In this document: in pieces, positions 26,352-33,355 of the stretch
Numbering within the stretch: the first letter of the stretch is position 1
Layout of the letters: each line of letters begins with the position of its first letter
Assembly: GCF_014873145.1 (NCBI RefSeq)
Contig: NZ_JADBEK010000001.1
Location: 12,524,001 to 12,588,000 of the forward strand
Origin: Nonomuraea angiospora
GTDB taxonomy: Bacteria; Actinomycetota; Actinomycetes; Streptosporangiales; Streptosporangiaceae
Length of the DNA stretch: 64,000 nucleotides
Direction: 5' to 3'
Notes under the pieces: generated by a model
What the model was told of the DNA's origin: nothing
The model's input: only the letters and a program-made list of their open reading frames with translations
Database searches by the model: none
Translations under genes and position numbers: made by a program

Positions 26352-27360
26352 ATGAGCTGGACCTACGCGGGGCACTACCGGAATCACCCGGCCGATGCCG
26401 AGTCTCCCACCACCTTCGTCGGCCGCGCCGTCGTCGATTTCGGCGGCGACGAACCGGCTGACCGGCAGTCCGACGAAGCCGTGGCCTGGAGGATCAGCAT
26501 CGGCCCCCAGGCGGATGACGATGCGGGCGAAGAATGGGAGGTGCTGGCAGAGTTCGAGGGCGATCGTACTCATCCGATCTTCCGGGCGGTTTTCGAGGGC
26601 TTCCTCGACACGGTGCCGCCCGCCTCCGTCGAGGCGCTGGTGGTCGGGCGCTGGGGGCCTGAGCTGGAGGAGGACGAGGCGCCGATCCAGATCCTGTGCG
26701 AGGCGGCCGAACGGTTGACCGGGCTGAAGGCGATGTTCGTCGGCGAGCAAGCCGGCATCGACCAGTGGTACGACGCCCACGTGGAGGAACTGCTCGCCGC
26801 GTATCCAGGGCTTGCGACATTACGGGTGCGCGGCGGCATGGGCGACAGCACGGGCCTTCGCCACCCGCTCACGCATGCGTCCCTGCGACATCTGGCGATC
26901 GAGTCCGGCGCCCTGTCGCGCGACACGTTGGTCGCGATCGCCGAATCGGACCTTCCGGCTCTGGAGCACCTCGAGCTGTGGCTGGGCGACGAGCTCCAGG
27001 ACGGGCCGACGATCGCCGATCTCGCGCCGATCCTCTCGGGCGCGGTGGCCGCGGCTGCGGCATCTGGGCCTGCGCAACGCCGAACTCGCAGATGAGATAG
27101 CCGCGGCGCTGGCGACAGCGCCGGTGGTCGCCAGGCTGGAGACGCTGGACCTGTCGCTGGGCACGCTCAGCGACACCGGCGCGGAGGCGTTGCTGACCGG
27201 TCAGCCGCTGACCCACCTGCACGAACTCGACCTGCATCATCATTTCCTGTCTCCGGCGGCGCAGACCCGCCTGACCAGTGAACTGCCCGGCATCGTGGAC
27301 GTCTCCGACGGGCAGGGCGACGACGCGCCGCACCGATACACAGCGGGCAACCGCCTCTGA
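26352..27360 (+). pseudogene. STM4015-like leucine-rich protein, frameshifted
   Basis: The first ~230 codons (from the ATG at 26352) read AVAWRISIGPQ, EALVVGRWGPE and LGLRNAEL-type strands typical of STM4015 proteins up to ADLAPILSGA. The continuation (RWPRLRHLGLRNAELADEI ... LDLSLGTLSDTGAEALL ... LDLHHHFLS) is in the next frame. The switch lies at about 27035-27050 and needs one extra or two missing bases. Everything after the break keeps family similarity, so either the lesion is recent or it is a sequencing error. Function of the family is unknown. Confidence 0.75.
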
Positions 27361-27373
27361 GACCGACCTGGCC

Positions 27374-27397
27374 CCCGGGCGCCCGAGCGGGCCCGGG
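27374..27397. terminator. GC-rich hairpin between convergent genes
   Basis: CCCGGGC (27374-27380) pairs with GCCCGGG (27391-27397) around a ten-base loop, 13 bases after the STM4015-like stop. Confidence 0.45.
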
Positions 27398-27419
27398 CCG
27401 GGCAGCAGGCGCCTGGCGC

Positions 27420-27529
27420 GACGTCAGGCACGGCTGACCCTGATGTCAGGCATGGCTGATCGTGATCTCAGGCTCGGCTGATCCCGATGTCACACACGGC
27501 TGATCGCGACGTCAGGCACGGCTGATCGT
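27420..27529. repeat. Five 22-bp tandem units spanning the DUF4097 gene stop codon
   Basis: Units of the form GAYGTCAGGCACGGCTGATC plus two bases start at 27420, 27442, 27464, 27486 and 27508. The last contains the stop codon (27512-27514) and final codons of the DUF4097 gene; the other four extend downstream of it. The 22-bp unit breaks frame, so the copies act as an echo of the gene's end rather than coding repeats. Confidence 0.9.
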
Positions 27530-28411
27530 GATGTCGCCGTCGTGGCTGCGGGCGCGGATCTCCACCGTCTCGTCGAACCCCTCCGGGCCCTCGCGGACGT
27601 CGAGGGAGTTGAGCAGCCTGCCGTTGGCCGTGCTCACGTCGAGGAACGCCGCCGTGCCCTGTCGGATGCCGACCTCGAGATCGCCGGTGGTGCTCGTCAG
27701 GACGACCGAGCCGCGCGCGACCTCGCCGATCCGCACGCTGCCATGCACGTTCTTCGCCTCGACGCCGCCGTGGGCGCGCTCGACCTGCATGTCGCCGGTG
27801 GTGCCGATCAGCCGCAGGTCGCCCGTCACCTCGCCGATGTAGCACTCGCCGTCGTCGTTCCTGATCGAGGCGGAGCCGTCCACCTCCTGGATCCTGATCT
27901 CGCCGGACGCGCTGGAGATCTCGGCCCGGCCGGTGGCGCGCTCGACGCCGATCTCGCCGCTGTCGCTGGTCAGCTGGATCGAGCCGGCCTCGTCGAGCCG
28001 GATGTCGCCGTGGTCGGTCTGCAGCCGGCAGTCTCCCAACCGGCCCGTGCAGTGGAACTCGCCCGACACCGTCGAGCCCTGCACGTGCGAGCCCGACGGC
28101 AGCTCGATCGTCACGCGGACCGACTCCCCCCAGTCGCCGAACAGGCCGGCCAACGCCGACAGGCCCCACCCCTGGCGCCGCGCGCCCGCTCCGGCGCCCG
28201 CGTACCGGGACTGGACGGACTCCTGCTGTGCGCCCTTGACGACCAGCTTGCCGGCCGCGTAGCCGATCTGGACTGCGGCCGCCCCTCCCTCACCGTCGTC
28301 AGGCCGGGCGTCGACCACCGTGGTGGTGCGGTCGCTCGCGATGATCCTCACCTCGGCGCCGGGCAGGTCGATGCTGACCGAGATCGGCTCGGGTGTGTCG
28401 AATGTCGGCAT
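27512..28411 (-). CDS. DUF4097-family beta-repeat protein
   Basis: 299 residues, mostly short repeating strands of the form GxxxLxTxxGDIxLxxxxG, e.g. LTSDSGEIGVERATGRAEISSASGEIR broken into strands such as SDSGEIGVE, SASGEIRIQ and GTTGDMQVE, as in DUF4097 beta-helix proteins (the bactofilin-like adhesin fold). No signal peptide is visible. Function unknown; in actinomycetes it often follows a small ribbon-helix-helix gene, as here (33 bp upstream). The final codons ITISRA-stop are copied in the adjacent 22-bp repeats. Confidence 0.85.
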   Translation of the reverse strand: MPTFDTPEPISVSIDLPGAEVRIIASDRTTTVVDARPDDGEGGAAAVQIGYAAGKLVVKGAQQESVQSRYAGAGAGARRQGWGLSALAGLFGDWGESVRVTIELPSGSHVQGSTVSGEFHCTGRLGDCRLQTDHGDIRLDEAGSIQLTSDSGEIGVERATGRAEISSASGEIRIQEVDGSASIRNDDGECYIGEVTGDLRLIGTTGDMQVERAHGGVEAKNVHGSVRIGEVARGSVVLTSTTGDLEVGIRQGTAAFLDVSTANGRLLNSLDVREGPEGFDETVEIRARSHDGDITISRA

Positions 28412-28444
28412 GAAACCCTCCTCGTGGTTGCGTACGTCCGGGCC

Positions 28445-28966
28445 TCAGCCGGCCCAGCCGGTGTAGCTGCGCCCGCTCGCCGAGCCGCGCCCCGCCGACC
28501 GGCGGCCGCCGGGATCCAACGTGGCCGCGACGGCGCGGACCAGCCAAGTGTTGACCGACAGGCCCTCCCGGCGCGCGGCCTCCTCGACCTGGACCTTCAG
28601 GTGCTCAGGGAGCCGGAGGCTGAAGCGGGCCGTGCCGCCCTCCTGGATCTCCACGGGCTGGACGTCCGCGCCGGACGGCCCGCCGCCGTCATCGGGGGCG
28701 TCCGGGTCGAACGGGTGCTGCGCCGGAGACCGGGTCAGGACGAAGTCGGGATCGCCGCGGCGCAGGCGGACCTCCACCGAACCGGGCGCCAGCTCGCGCG
28801 TGATCTCGTCGGCGGCCGCCGACAGGACCTCCAGCAGGATCAGCCGGACGGAGGACTCGAGAGGTGAGACAAGTCGCTCGGCGAGGGCGCGCGCGTCCTC
28901 GCCGCCTGCTTGCGCGGCGACCGCGAGGTCCCTGTGAAGCCTGTCGACGTACGGCTTGAGATCCAT
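28445..28966 (-). CDS. Ribbon-helix-helix (HicB/Arc-like) DNA-binding protein
   Basis: 173 residues. The C-terminal part has FSLRLPEHLKVQVEEAARREGLSVNTW, a classic Arc/HicB ribbon-helix-helix DNA-binding domain; the N-terminal ~60 residues are helical (PYVDRLHRDLAVAAQ). No HicA toxin gene is adjacent, so it is more likely a stand-alone regulator of itself and the DUF4097 gene than a toxin-antitoxin member. A perfect palindrome lies ten bases upstream of its ATG and is the obvious operator. Confidence 0.8.
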   Translation of the reverse strand: MDLKPYVDRLHRDLAVAAQAGGEDARALAERLVSPLESSVRLILLEVLSAAADEITRELAPGSVEVRLRRGDPDFVLTRSPAQHPFDPDAPDDGGGPSGADVQPVEIQEGGTARFSLRLPEHLKVQVEEAARREGLSVNTWLVRAVAATLDPGGRRSAGRGSASGRSYTGWAG

Positions 28967-28976
28967 GGCGCCATTA

Positions 28977-28995
28977 TGGCGTCAAAATGACGCCA
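28977..28995. promoter_or_regulatory. Perfect palindromic operator upstream of the ribbon-helix-helix gene
   Basis: TGGCGTCA-AAA-TGACGCCA: eight-base arms with no mismatch and a three-base spacer. It is ten bases upstream of the ATG at 28966 and so would overlap the promoter or leader. A site of this kind suits two Arc-type dimers and suggests autoregulation. Confidence 0.7.
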
Positions 28996-29123
28996 GCGCC
29001 AGCATCGCCGCGGCGTGTCCTGACAGGAGCGCTCCCGAGAGCGTTGCGCAGTTTGTTCGAGCCGGTGCGGGACAGGTCGTCCACGGTGTCGAGGTAGGCG
29101 GGGAGCTCGTACCTGGCCGGCCG

Positions 29124-29403
29124 CTAGGCCCGGAACGCCCGCAACTCGCCGATGGTCAGACCGCACCCCGGAACGGTGATCACGAATGCCCGGCCGACCT
29201 CTCCCCACGTGGCGTCCGGTACGCCGATCACCGCGATCTCGGCGACCGCGGGGTGCTCGTAGACCGCCGTCTTGACCTCGGGGCCACCCCGGTCTCCCTC
29301 GCGCAACTGCCCGGCCGCCCGGGTGGTGCGGTCGAACACCTCCGCGTACGTCATCACGCGGGTCGCGGAAGACGAACGCGGTGCGGCCCGCCTGCCCGGC
29401 CAC
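29124..29403 (-). pseudogene. Internally deleted and frameshifted acyl-CoA ligase remnant
   Basis: The start (RTAFVFRD) continues, after a frame change, as MTYAEVFDRTTRAAGQLRE, the N-terminal strand of AMP-forming ligases. It then jumps directly to VYEHPAVAEIAVIGVPDATWGE and GCGLTIGELRAF, the C-terminal lid domain. Roughly 400 residues carrying the ATP and AMP motifs are missing. It probably once supplied the CoA thioester for the neighbouring MaoC/SDR pathway. Confidence 0.7.
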
Positions 29404-29440
29404 CCGCCGAGCCCTGCGTTCGACAGCGTCCCGTCACCCC

Positions 29441-29896
29441 TCAGGCGTAGTGGCGGTAAACGGCACGGGCCACGCAGGCGGGCTTGCCGACGCCGTCGAT
29501 CTCGACGGTGAAGTCGCAGAGCATCTGTACGCCGTCGCCGGGCACGTCCTCGACCTCGGCGACCTTCGCGGCCAGTCGGACCTTGGCGCCCACGCGCACC
29601 GGGCTCGGGAAGCGGACCTTCTCCAGCCCGTAGTTGATGCTCATCTGCACGCCCCGGATGTCGAGCACCTCGTTGAACAGCGGGATGACCAGCGCCAGGG
29701 TGAGGTAGCCGTGGGCGATGGTGCCGCCGAAGGGGCCCTCGGCGGCCCGCCGGGTGTCGACATGGATCCATTGGTGGTCGTTCGTGGCGTTCGCGAAGGT
29801 GTCGACCCGCTCCTGGGTGACCTCCAGCCAGGAGCTGTGGCCCAGGTCGCGGCCGGCCAGGGCCTTGATCTCCGCGAGTCCGTCAACCGTGATCAT
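29441..29896 (-). CDS. MaoC-family enoyl-CoA hydratase/dehydratase
   Basis: 151 residues in a single hot-dog fold. The hydratase-2 motif is visible as ATNDHQWIHVDTRRAAEGPFGGTIAHGYLTLAL, shortened: catalytic Asp and His in NDHQWIH and the oxyanion GTIAHGYLT. It adds water to 2-enoyl-CoA (or the reverse). Its ATG overlaps the amidohydrolase stop, so it is the last intact gene of the SDR-amidohydrolase-MaoC operon. Confidence 0.9.
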   Translation of the reverse strand: MITVDGLAEIKALAGRDLGHSSWLEVTQERVDTFANATNDHQWIHVDTRRAAEGPFGGTIAHGYLTLALVIPLFNEVLDIRGVQMSINYGLEKVRFPSPVRVGAKVRLAAKVAEVEDVPGDGVQMLCDFTVEIDGVGKPACVARAVYRHYA

Positions 29897-30765
29897 GAGG
29901 TCTCCTTGTCGAGGCCGAGCAGTCGGGCGGCGTTGTCCTTGAGGATCTTGGGGCGGACCTCAGGCTTGATGTCGAGCTTGGCGAAGTCGGCCAGCCAGCG
30001 GTCCGGGGTGATGACGGGATAGTCGGAGCCGAAGAGCACCTTGTCCTTGAGCAGGCTGTTGGCGTACCGGACGAGCTGGGGCGGGAAGTACTTCGGCGAC
30101 CATCCGGACAGGTCGATGTGGACGTACGGCTTGTGCGTGGCGACGGCGAGCGCCTCGTCCTGCCAGGGGAACGACGGGTGGGCCAGGATGACGCGCAGCT
30201 CGGGGAAGTCCACGGCCACGTCGTCGACCAGCATCGGGTTGGAGTACTTGAGCCGGATGCCGCCCCCGCCGGGCACGCCCGCGCCGATGCCGGTCTGCCC
30301 GGTGTGGAAGAGGGCGGGCACGCCGAGCTCCTCGATGACCTCGTACAGGGGGTAGGCCATCGGGTCGTTCGGCGCGAACCCCTGGATGCTGGGGTGGAAC
30401 TTGAAGCCGCGCACCCCGTGCCGCTCCACCAGGCGGCGGGCCTCCCGCGCCCCCGCCCTGCCCTTGTGCGGGTCGACGCTGGCGAAGGGGATCAGCACGT
30501 CGGCGTGTTCGGCGCAGCTCTCGGCGATCTCCTCGTTGGCGATGCGCGGGTGGCCGGTGGCGTGCTCGGCGTCCACGGTGAACACCACCGCGGCCATCTT
30601 CCGCTCCCGGTAGTAGGCCGCCATCTGGGGGATGGTGGGGCGCTCGTGCGAGCCGAAGTACTCCTCGGACGCGCCGAACAGCACCGGGCTCAGCGAGCCG
30701 TGGCCGTCCTTGGAGACCTCGGCATGGGTGTGGACGTCGATCGCGACCAGCTCGTCGAGGTTCAC
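29893..30765 (-). CDS. Amidohydrolase-family metal enzyme (ACMSD/resorcylate decarboxylase-like)
   Basis: 290 residues from GTG at 30765. The N-terminal AIDVHTHAEV supplies the HxH metal ligands; later HPSIQGF, ILAHPSFPW and the C-terminal LFGSDYPVITPDRW (metal-binding Asp) follow the amidohydrolase-2 pattern. This family mostly decarboxylates or hydrolyses aromatic and ring-derived acids. It begins two bases after the SDR stop. The longer frame to 31032 overlaps the SDR gene and is a shadow. Confidence 0.88.
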   Translation of the reverse strand: MNLDELVAIDVHTHAEVSKDGHGSLSPVLFGASEEYFGSHERPTIPQMAAYYRERKMAAVVFTVDAEHATGHPRIANEEIAESCAEHADVLIPFASVDPHKGRAGAREARRLVERHGVRGFKFHPSIQGFAPNDPMAYPLYEVIEELGVPALFHTGQTGIGAGVPGGGGIRLKYSNPMLVDDVAVDFPELRVILAHPSFPWQDEALAVATHKPYVHIDLSGWSPKYFPPQLVRYANSLLKDKVLFGSDYPVITPDRWLADFAKLDIKPEVRPKILKDNAARLLGLDKETS

Positions 30766-30767
30766 CG

Positions 30768-31673
30768 TCAGGCTCCCTTGGGGGCGGGGATGCCGTAGGT
30801 CTCGGGTTCGGCGCCGACGCCCGTGTGCCACTGCCCGGCGATCGCCTCGGCGCTCCAGCCGCCGTCGGCGTACGCCACCGCCTTCTCCTTCGGGTGCGCC
30901 CACAGGGCCAGCCGGTCCCCGCCGACGCCGATCGCCTGCCCGGTGACGCCCTTGGAGTCGTCCGAGGCCAGGTACGTGATCAGCCCCGTGACGTCCTCGA
31001 CCGTGCCCAGCCCCTCGTCCCTGCGCAACCATGCGGGCAGCGGCTGCCCGGTGCGCTCGGACTCCTCGATGACCGGTGCGAACGCCGGGATGGTCTTGGT
31101 CATCTCGGTGGCCGCCACCGGGATCACCGCGTTGACCGTGATGCCGGCCTTGGCCAGCTCCATCGCCCAGGTCCTGGCCATCGCGACGATGCCGGCCTTG
31201 GCCGCGGCGTAGTTGGTCTGGCCGAAGTTGCCGCGCTGGCCGGCCGGCGAGCCGACGAGGATCAGCCGCCCGCCGGTGCCCTGCTCACGCATCCGCACCG
31301 CCGCCGCGCGGGCGCAGGTGAACGTGCCCCGCAAGTGCACGTTGACGACGTCGTCGAAGTCCTCGTCGGACATCTTCCACAGCACCCGGTCGCGCAGGAT
31401 GCCCGCGTTCGTGATCAGCACGTCGAGGCGCCCGAACTCCCGTACGCTCGCCCCGATCAAATGATCGGCCGCCGCCGTTGCGCCGACCGCGGCGACCACA
31501 CCGACGGCCCGGCCGCCCGCCGCGGTAATCTTCGCCACCGCGGCGTCCACCGCCTCCTGGGCGACGTCGTTCACCACCACCGCGGCGCCCGCCGCGGCCA
31601 GGGCCTCGGCGTAGGCCAGGCCGAGACCGCGCCCGCTGCCGGTGACGATCGCCACTTTGCCGGTCAGATCCAT
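30768..31673 (-). CDS. Short-chain dehydrogenase, 3-hydroxyacyl-CoA type
   Basis: 301 residues from the ATG at 31673, chosen because AGAGG lies eight bases upstream; a GTG three codons earlier is possible. Cofactor loop VTGSGRGLGLAYAEAL, NAG in ITNAGILRD, and active-site SPAGQRGNFGQTNYAAAKAG (Ser ... Tyr-x-x-x-Lys). The long C-terminal tail after IGVGGDRLALWAHP resembles the dehydrogenase half of peroxisomal multifunctional enzymes. It probably oxidises a 3-hydroxyacyl-CoA made by the neighbouring MaoC hydratase. Confidence 0.9.
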   Translation of the reverse strand: MDLTGKVAIVTGSGRGLGLAYAEALAAAGAAVVVNDVAQEAVDAAVAKITAAGGRAVGVVAAVGATAAADHLIGASVREFGRLDVLITNAGILRDRVLWKMSDEDFDDVVNVHLRGTFTCARAAAVRMREQGTGGRLILVGSPAGQRGNFGQTNYAAAKAGIVAMARTWAMELAKAGITVNAVIPVAATEMTKTIPAFAPVIEESERTGQPLPAWLRRDEGLGTVEDVTGLITYLASDDSKGVTGQAIGVGGDRLALWAHPKEKAVAYADGGWSAEAIAGQWHTGVGAEPETYGIPAPKGA

Positions 31674-32114
31674 GTGGGACACCTCTCAGAACGTGATCAC
31701 GGGGTCGATCGCCTTGCCCTGCGCGGCGCGATCGACGTCGTCGAACGGGTGGCTGACCAGTTTCCGCATCGGCAGCCGACCGGCGCGGACCAACCTGACC
31801 AGGTCGGGAACCGCGATCGGCGTCTCGGCCGCCCGTGCGGTTGGTTGGCGCGGATGAGCGGGACCGGGCCGGCATCTCGGCGGCGCCGGTGGCCGGTTGA
31901 CGAGGACGAGCAGGACCGGAGCGGGAGTCGCGGTCGGCGTTTCGGCCGCACCGGCGGCGCGGTCGAGCGGGACCGGGCCGGCGTCTCGGCGGCGTGGACG
32001 AGCGGGACACGGGCGGGGTGCCGCGGCCCGCGTTTCGGCTGCACCGGGCGTCGGAAGAGCTGGCCGCCGCTGAGGATCGGGCCGGTCAGGCGCCTGTCCC
32101 TGCGGCATGGCGGC

Positions 32115-32174
32115 CGCGCGGCCAACGCGCGGGCGCGTTCGGGCCGCGCGGCCAACGCGCGGGCGCGTTCGGGC
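32115..32174. repeat. Two exact 30-bp tandem units
   Basis: Identical 30-base units at 32115-32144 and 32145-32174, beginning CGCGCGGCCAACGCGCGGGC. They lie inside a wider zone (about 31840-32180) of degenerate GC-rich repeats. Confidence 0.9.
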
Positions 32175-32339
32175 CGGGCGCGCTTCGACGTCGAGGGCCC
32201 ACGCGGTGCCGACCGGCGGCGCGCAGACCAGGGCGAGCGCGCGGCGGGCGGCCGTCACGGTCTCGTCCGCGGCGGGCACGGTGGGAGCCACCTGACCGGC
32301 GGACGGGTCGATCACGTCGGTACGGCCGCCCTCGGTCGC

Positions 32340-32504
32340 GTCGACGCTGGTCTGACCTGCACCTCTGGCAGCGTTGACGCTGGTCTGACCTGCACCTCTG
32401 GCAGCGTCGACGCTGGTCTCACCTGCGCCCCTGGCAGCGTTGACGCTGGTCTCACCCGTGTCCTTGGCCGCGTCGACACAGGTCTCACCGGCCGCGGCCA
32501 CGGC
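32340..32504. repeat. Five 33-bp tandem units encoding an 11-residue repeat on the minus strand
   Basis: Units start at 32340, 32373, 32406, 32439 and 32472; the first two are nearly identical and similarity decays rightward. On the minus strand each gives AARGAGQTSVN or AARGAGETSVD. The frame-preserving length and conserved residues mean it could be translated. Confidence 0.85.
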
Positions 32505-32678
32505 GGCGGCCACTTGGCCATGGCAGCGCTGGGTCGCCTCCCGCCACTGGCCTTCCTCGAACTCGGGTTCCCTCATGGTCGCGCTTCTCTCTCACGGATT
32601 CCGTCCGTGGCAGGGCCCCGGAGTGGCCCCGGCCACACGGCGGAAATACCGGGTACGCCGAGGACAAGCTGCCTTCAA

Positions 32679-32731
32679 TTGACAGGAAACCTGTCGATGG
32701 GCAGTCTTGTTGCCAACAGGTTTCCTGTCAA
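32679..32731. promoter_or_regulatory. Twin inverted operator sites upstream of the MarR gene
   Basis: Two copies of TTGACAGGAAACCTGTyG in opposite orientation, at 32679-32696 and 32714-32731. Each is itself a palindrome (ACAGG-AAA-CCTGT). Each also contains TTGACA, a consensus -35 box, facing outward as part of divergent promoters. The layout fits a MarR repressor (gene at 32775) controlling itself and the minus-strand catabolic operon. Confidence 0.75.
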
Positions 32732-32774
32732 TGGCCTAGCCTGGATCTCCCCGAAGACGACCCAGGAGCACGTG

Positions 32775-33233
32775 ATGACCGCAACGGCGGAACAGCAGGC
32801 GGGAGCGGCCCCGGACAAGGCGCCGCCGTCGCTGCTCTACATGGTCAAACAGGTGGAGCTCGTCGTCCGCGCACGCCTCGACGAGCTGGTGCGGCCGGCC
32901 GGCATCACGGTGACGCAGTACACCGCGCTCACCGTGCTGGAGCGGCACGACGGGCTGTCGGCCGCGCAGCTGGCCCGCGACTCGTTCGTCACCGCCCAGT
33001 CCGTGGCCGACCTGGTGCGCGCCCTGGAGGAGCGCGGGCTCATCCGGCGCGAGCGCAACCCGGCCAACCGCCGAGAGCTGCACATCCTCCTCACCGGCGC
33101 GGGCCGCGAACTCCTGGCCGGCCTCGCCGGGCCCGTACGCGAGCTCGAGGAGCTCATGATCGCCGACCTGTCCGCGCGCCAGATCGGCCAGCTCCGCCAC
33201 GCCCTCTCCAAGGCATGGCGGGCTCTTTTGTGA
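32775..33233 (+). CDS. MarR-family transcriptional repressor
   Basis: 152 residues from the ATG at 32775 (AGGAG seven bases upstream). Winged helix-turn-helix: VTQYTALTVLERHDGLSAAQLARDSFVTAQSV, then the wing LIRRERNPANRRELHILLT, with dimerisation helices at both ends. MarR proteins release DNA on binding phenolic or CoA-linked aromatic compounds. Twin palindromes 40-100 bp upstream are the likely sites, and the divergent SDR-amidohydrolase-MaoC operon the likely target. Confidence 0.92.
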   Translation: MTATAEQQAGAAPDKAPPSLLYMVKQVELVVRARLDELVRPAGITVTQYTALTVLERHDGLSAAQLARDSFVTAQSVADLVRALEERGLIRRERNPANRRELHILLTGAGRELLAGLAGPVRELEELMIADLSARQIGQLRHALSKAWRALL

Positions 33234-33355
33234 AGCCCTTCGACGACGGTCACCCGACGGCGATGGCGATGGCGATGGCGTCAACCGTAGGTCGGACCTG
33301 AAAGCCAGACCCCAGGTGGACGCGGTGCGAGGCACACCTCCTCAACAATGGCCGG

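Larger units (their letters stand above)
31686..32576 (-). pseudogene. Repeat-built chimeric frame ending in an alcohol dehydrogenase C-terminus
   Basis: The last ~46 codons (31686 to about 31827) read RLVRAGRLPMRKLVSHPF and AAQGKAIDPVITF, the C-terminal end of zinc alcohol dehydrogenases; the catalytic and cofactor domains are missing. Upstream, the same frame stays open for 250 codons through degenerate GC-rich repeats, including 33-bp units that spell an 11-residue motif (AARGAGQTSVN). It starts MREPEFEEGQW. The simplest reading is a dehydrogenase gene whose 5' part was replaced by repeat expansion; whether the N-terminal repeat protein is made is unknown. Confidence 0.5.

Noticed and set aside
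28445..28966. HicB antitoxin of a toxin-antitoxin pair
   Set aside because: No HicA-like toxin frame is found on either side; it is treated as a stand-alone ribbon-helix-helix regulator.
30825..33233. An 802-codon plus-strand frame across the SDR, repeat region and MarR gene
   Set aside because: Only its last 153 codons (from 32775) encode a recognisable protein; the rest is antisense to the SDR gene and runs through repeats, as expected in very GC-rich DNA.
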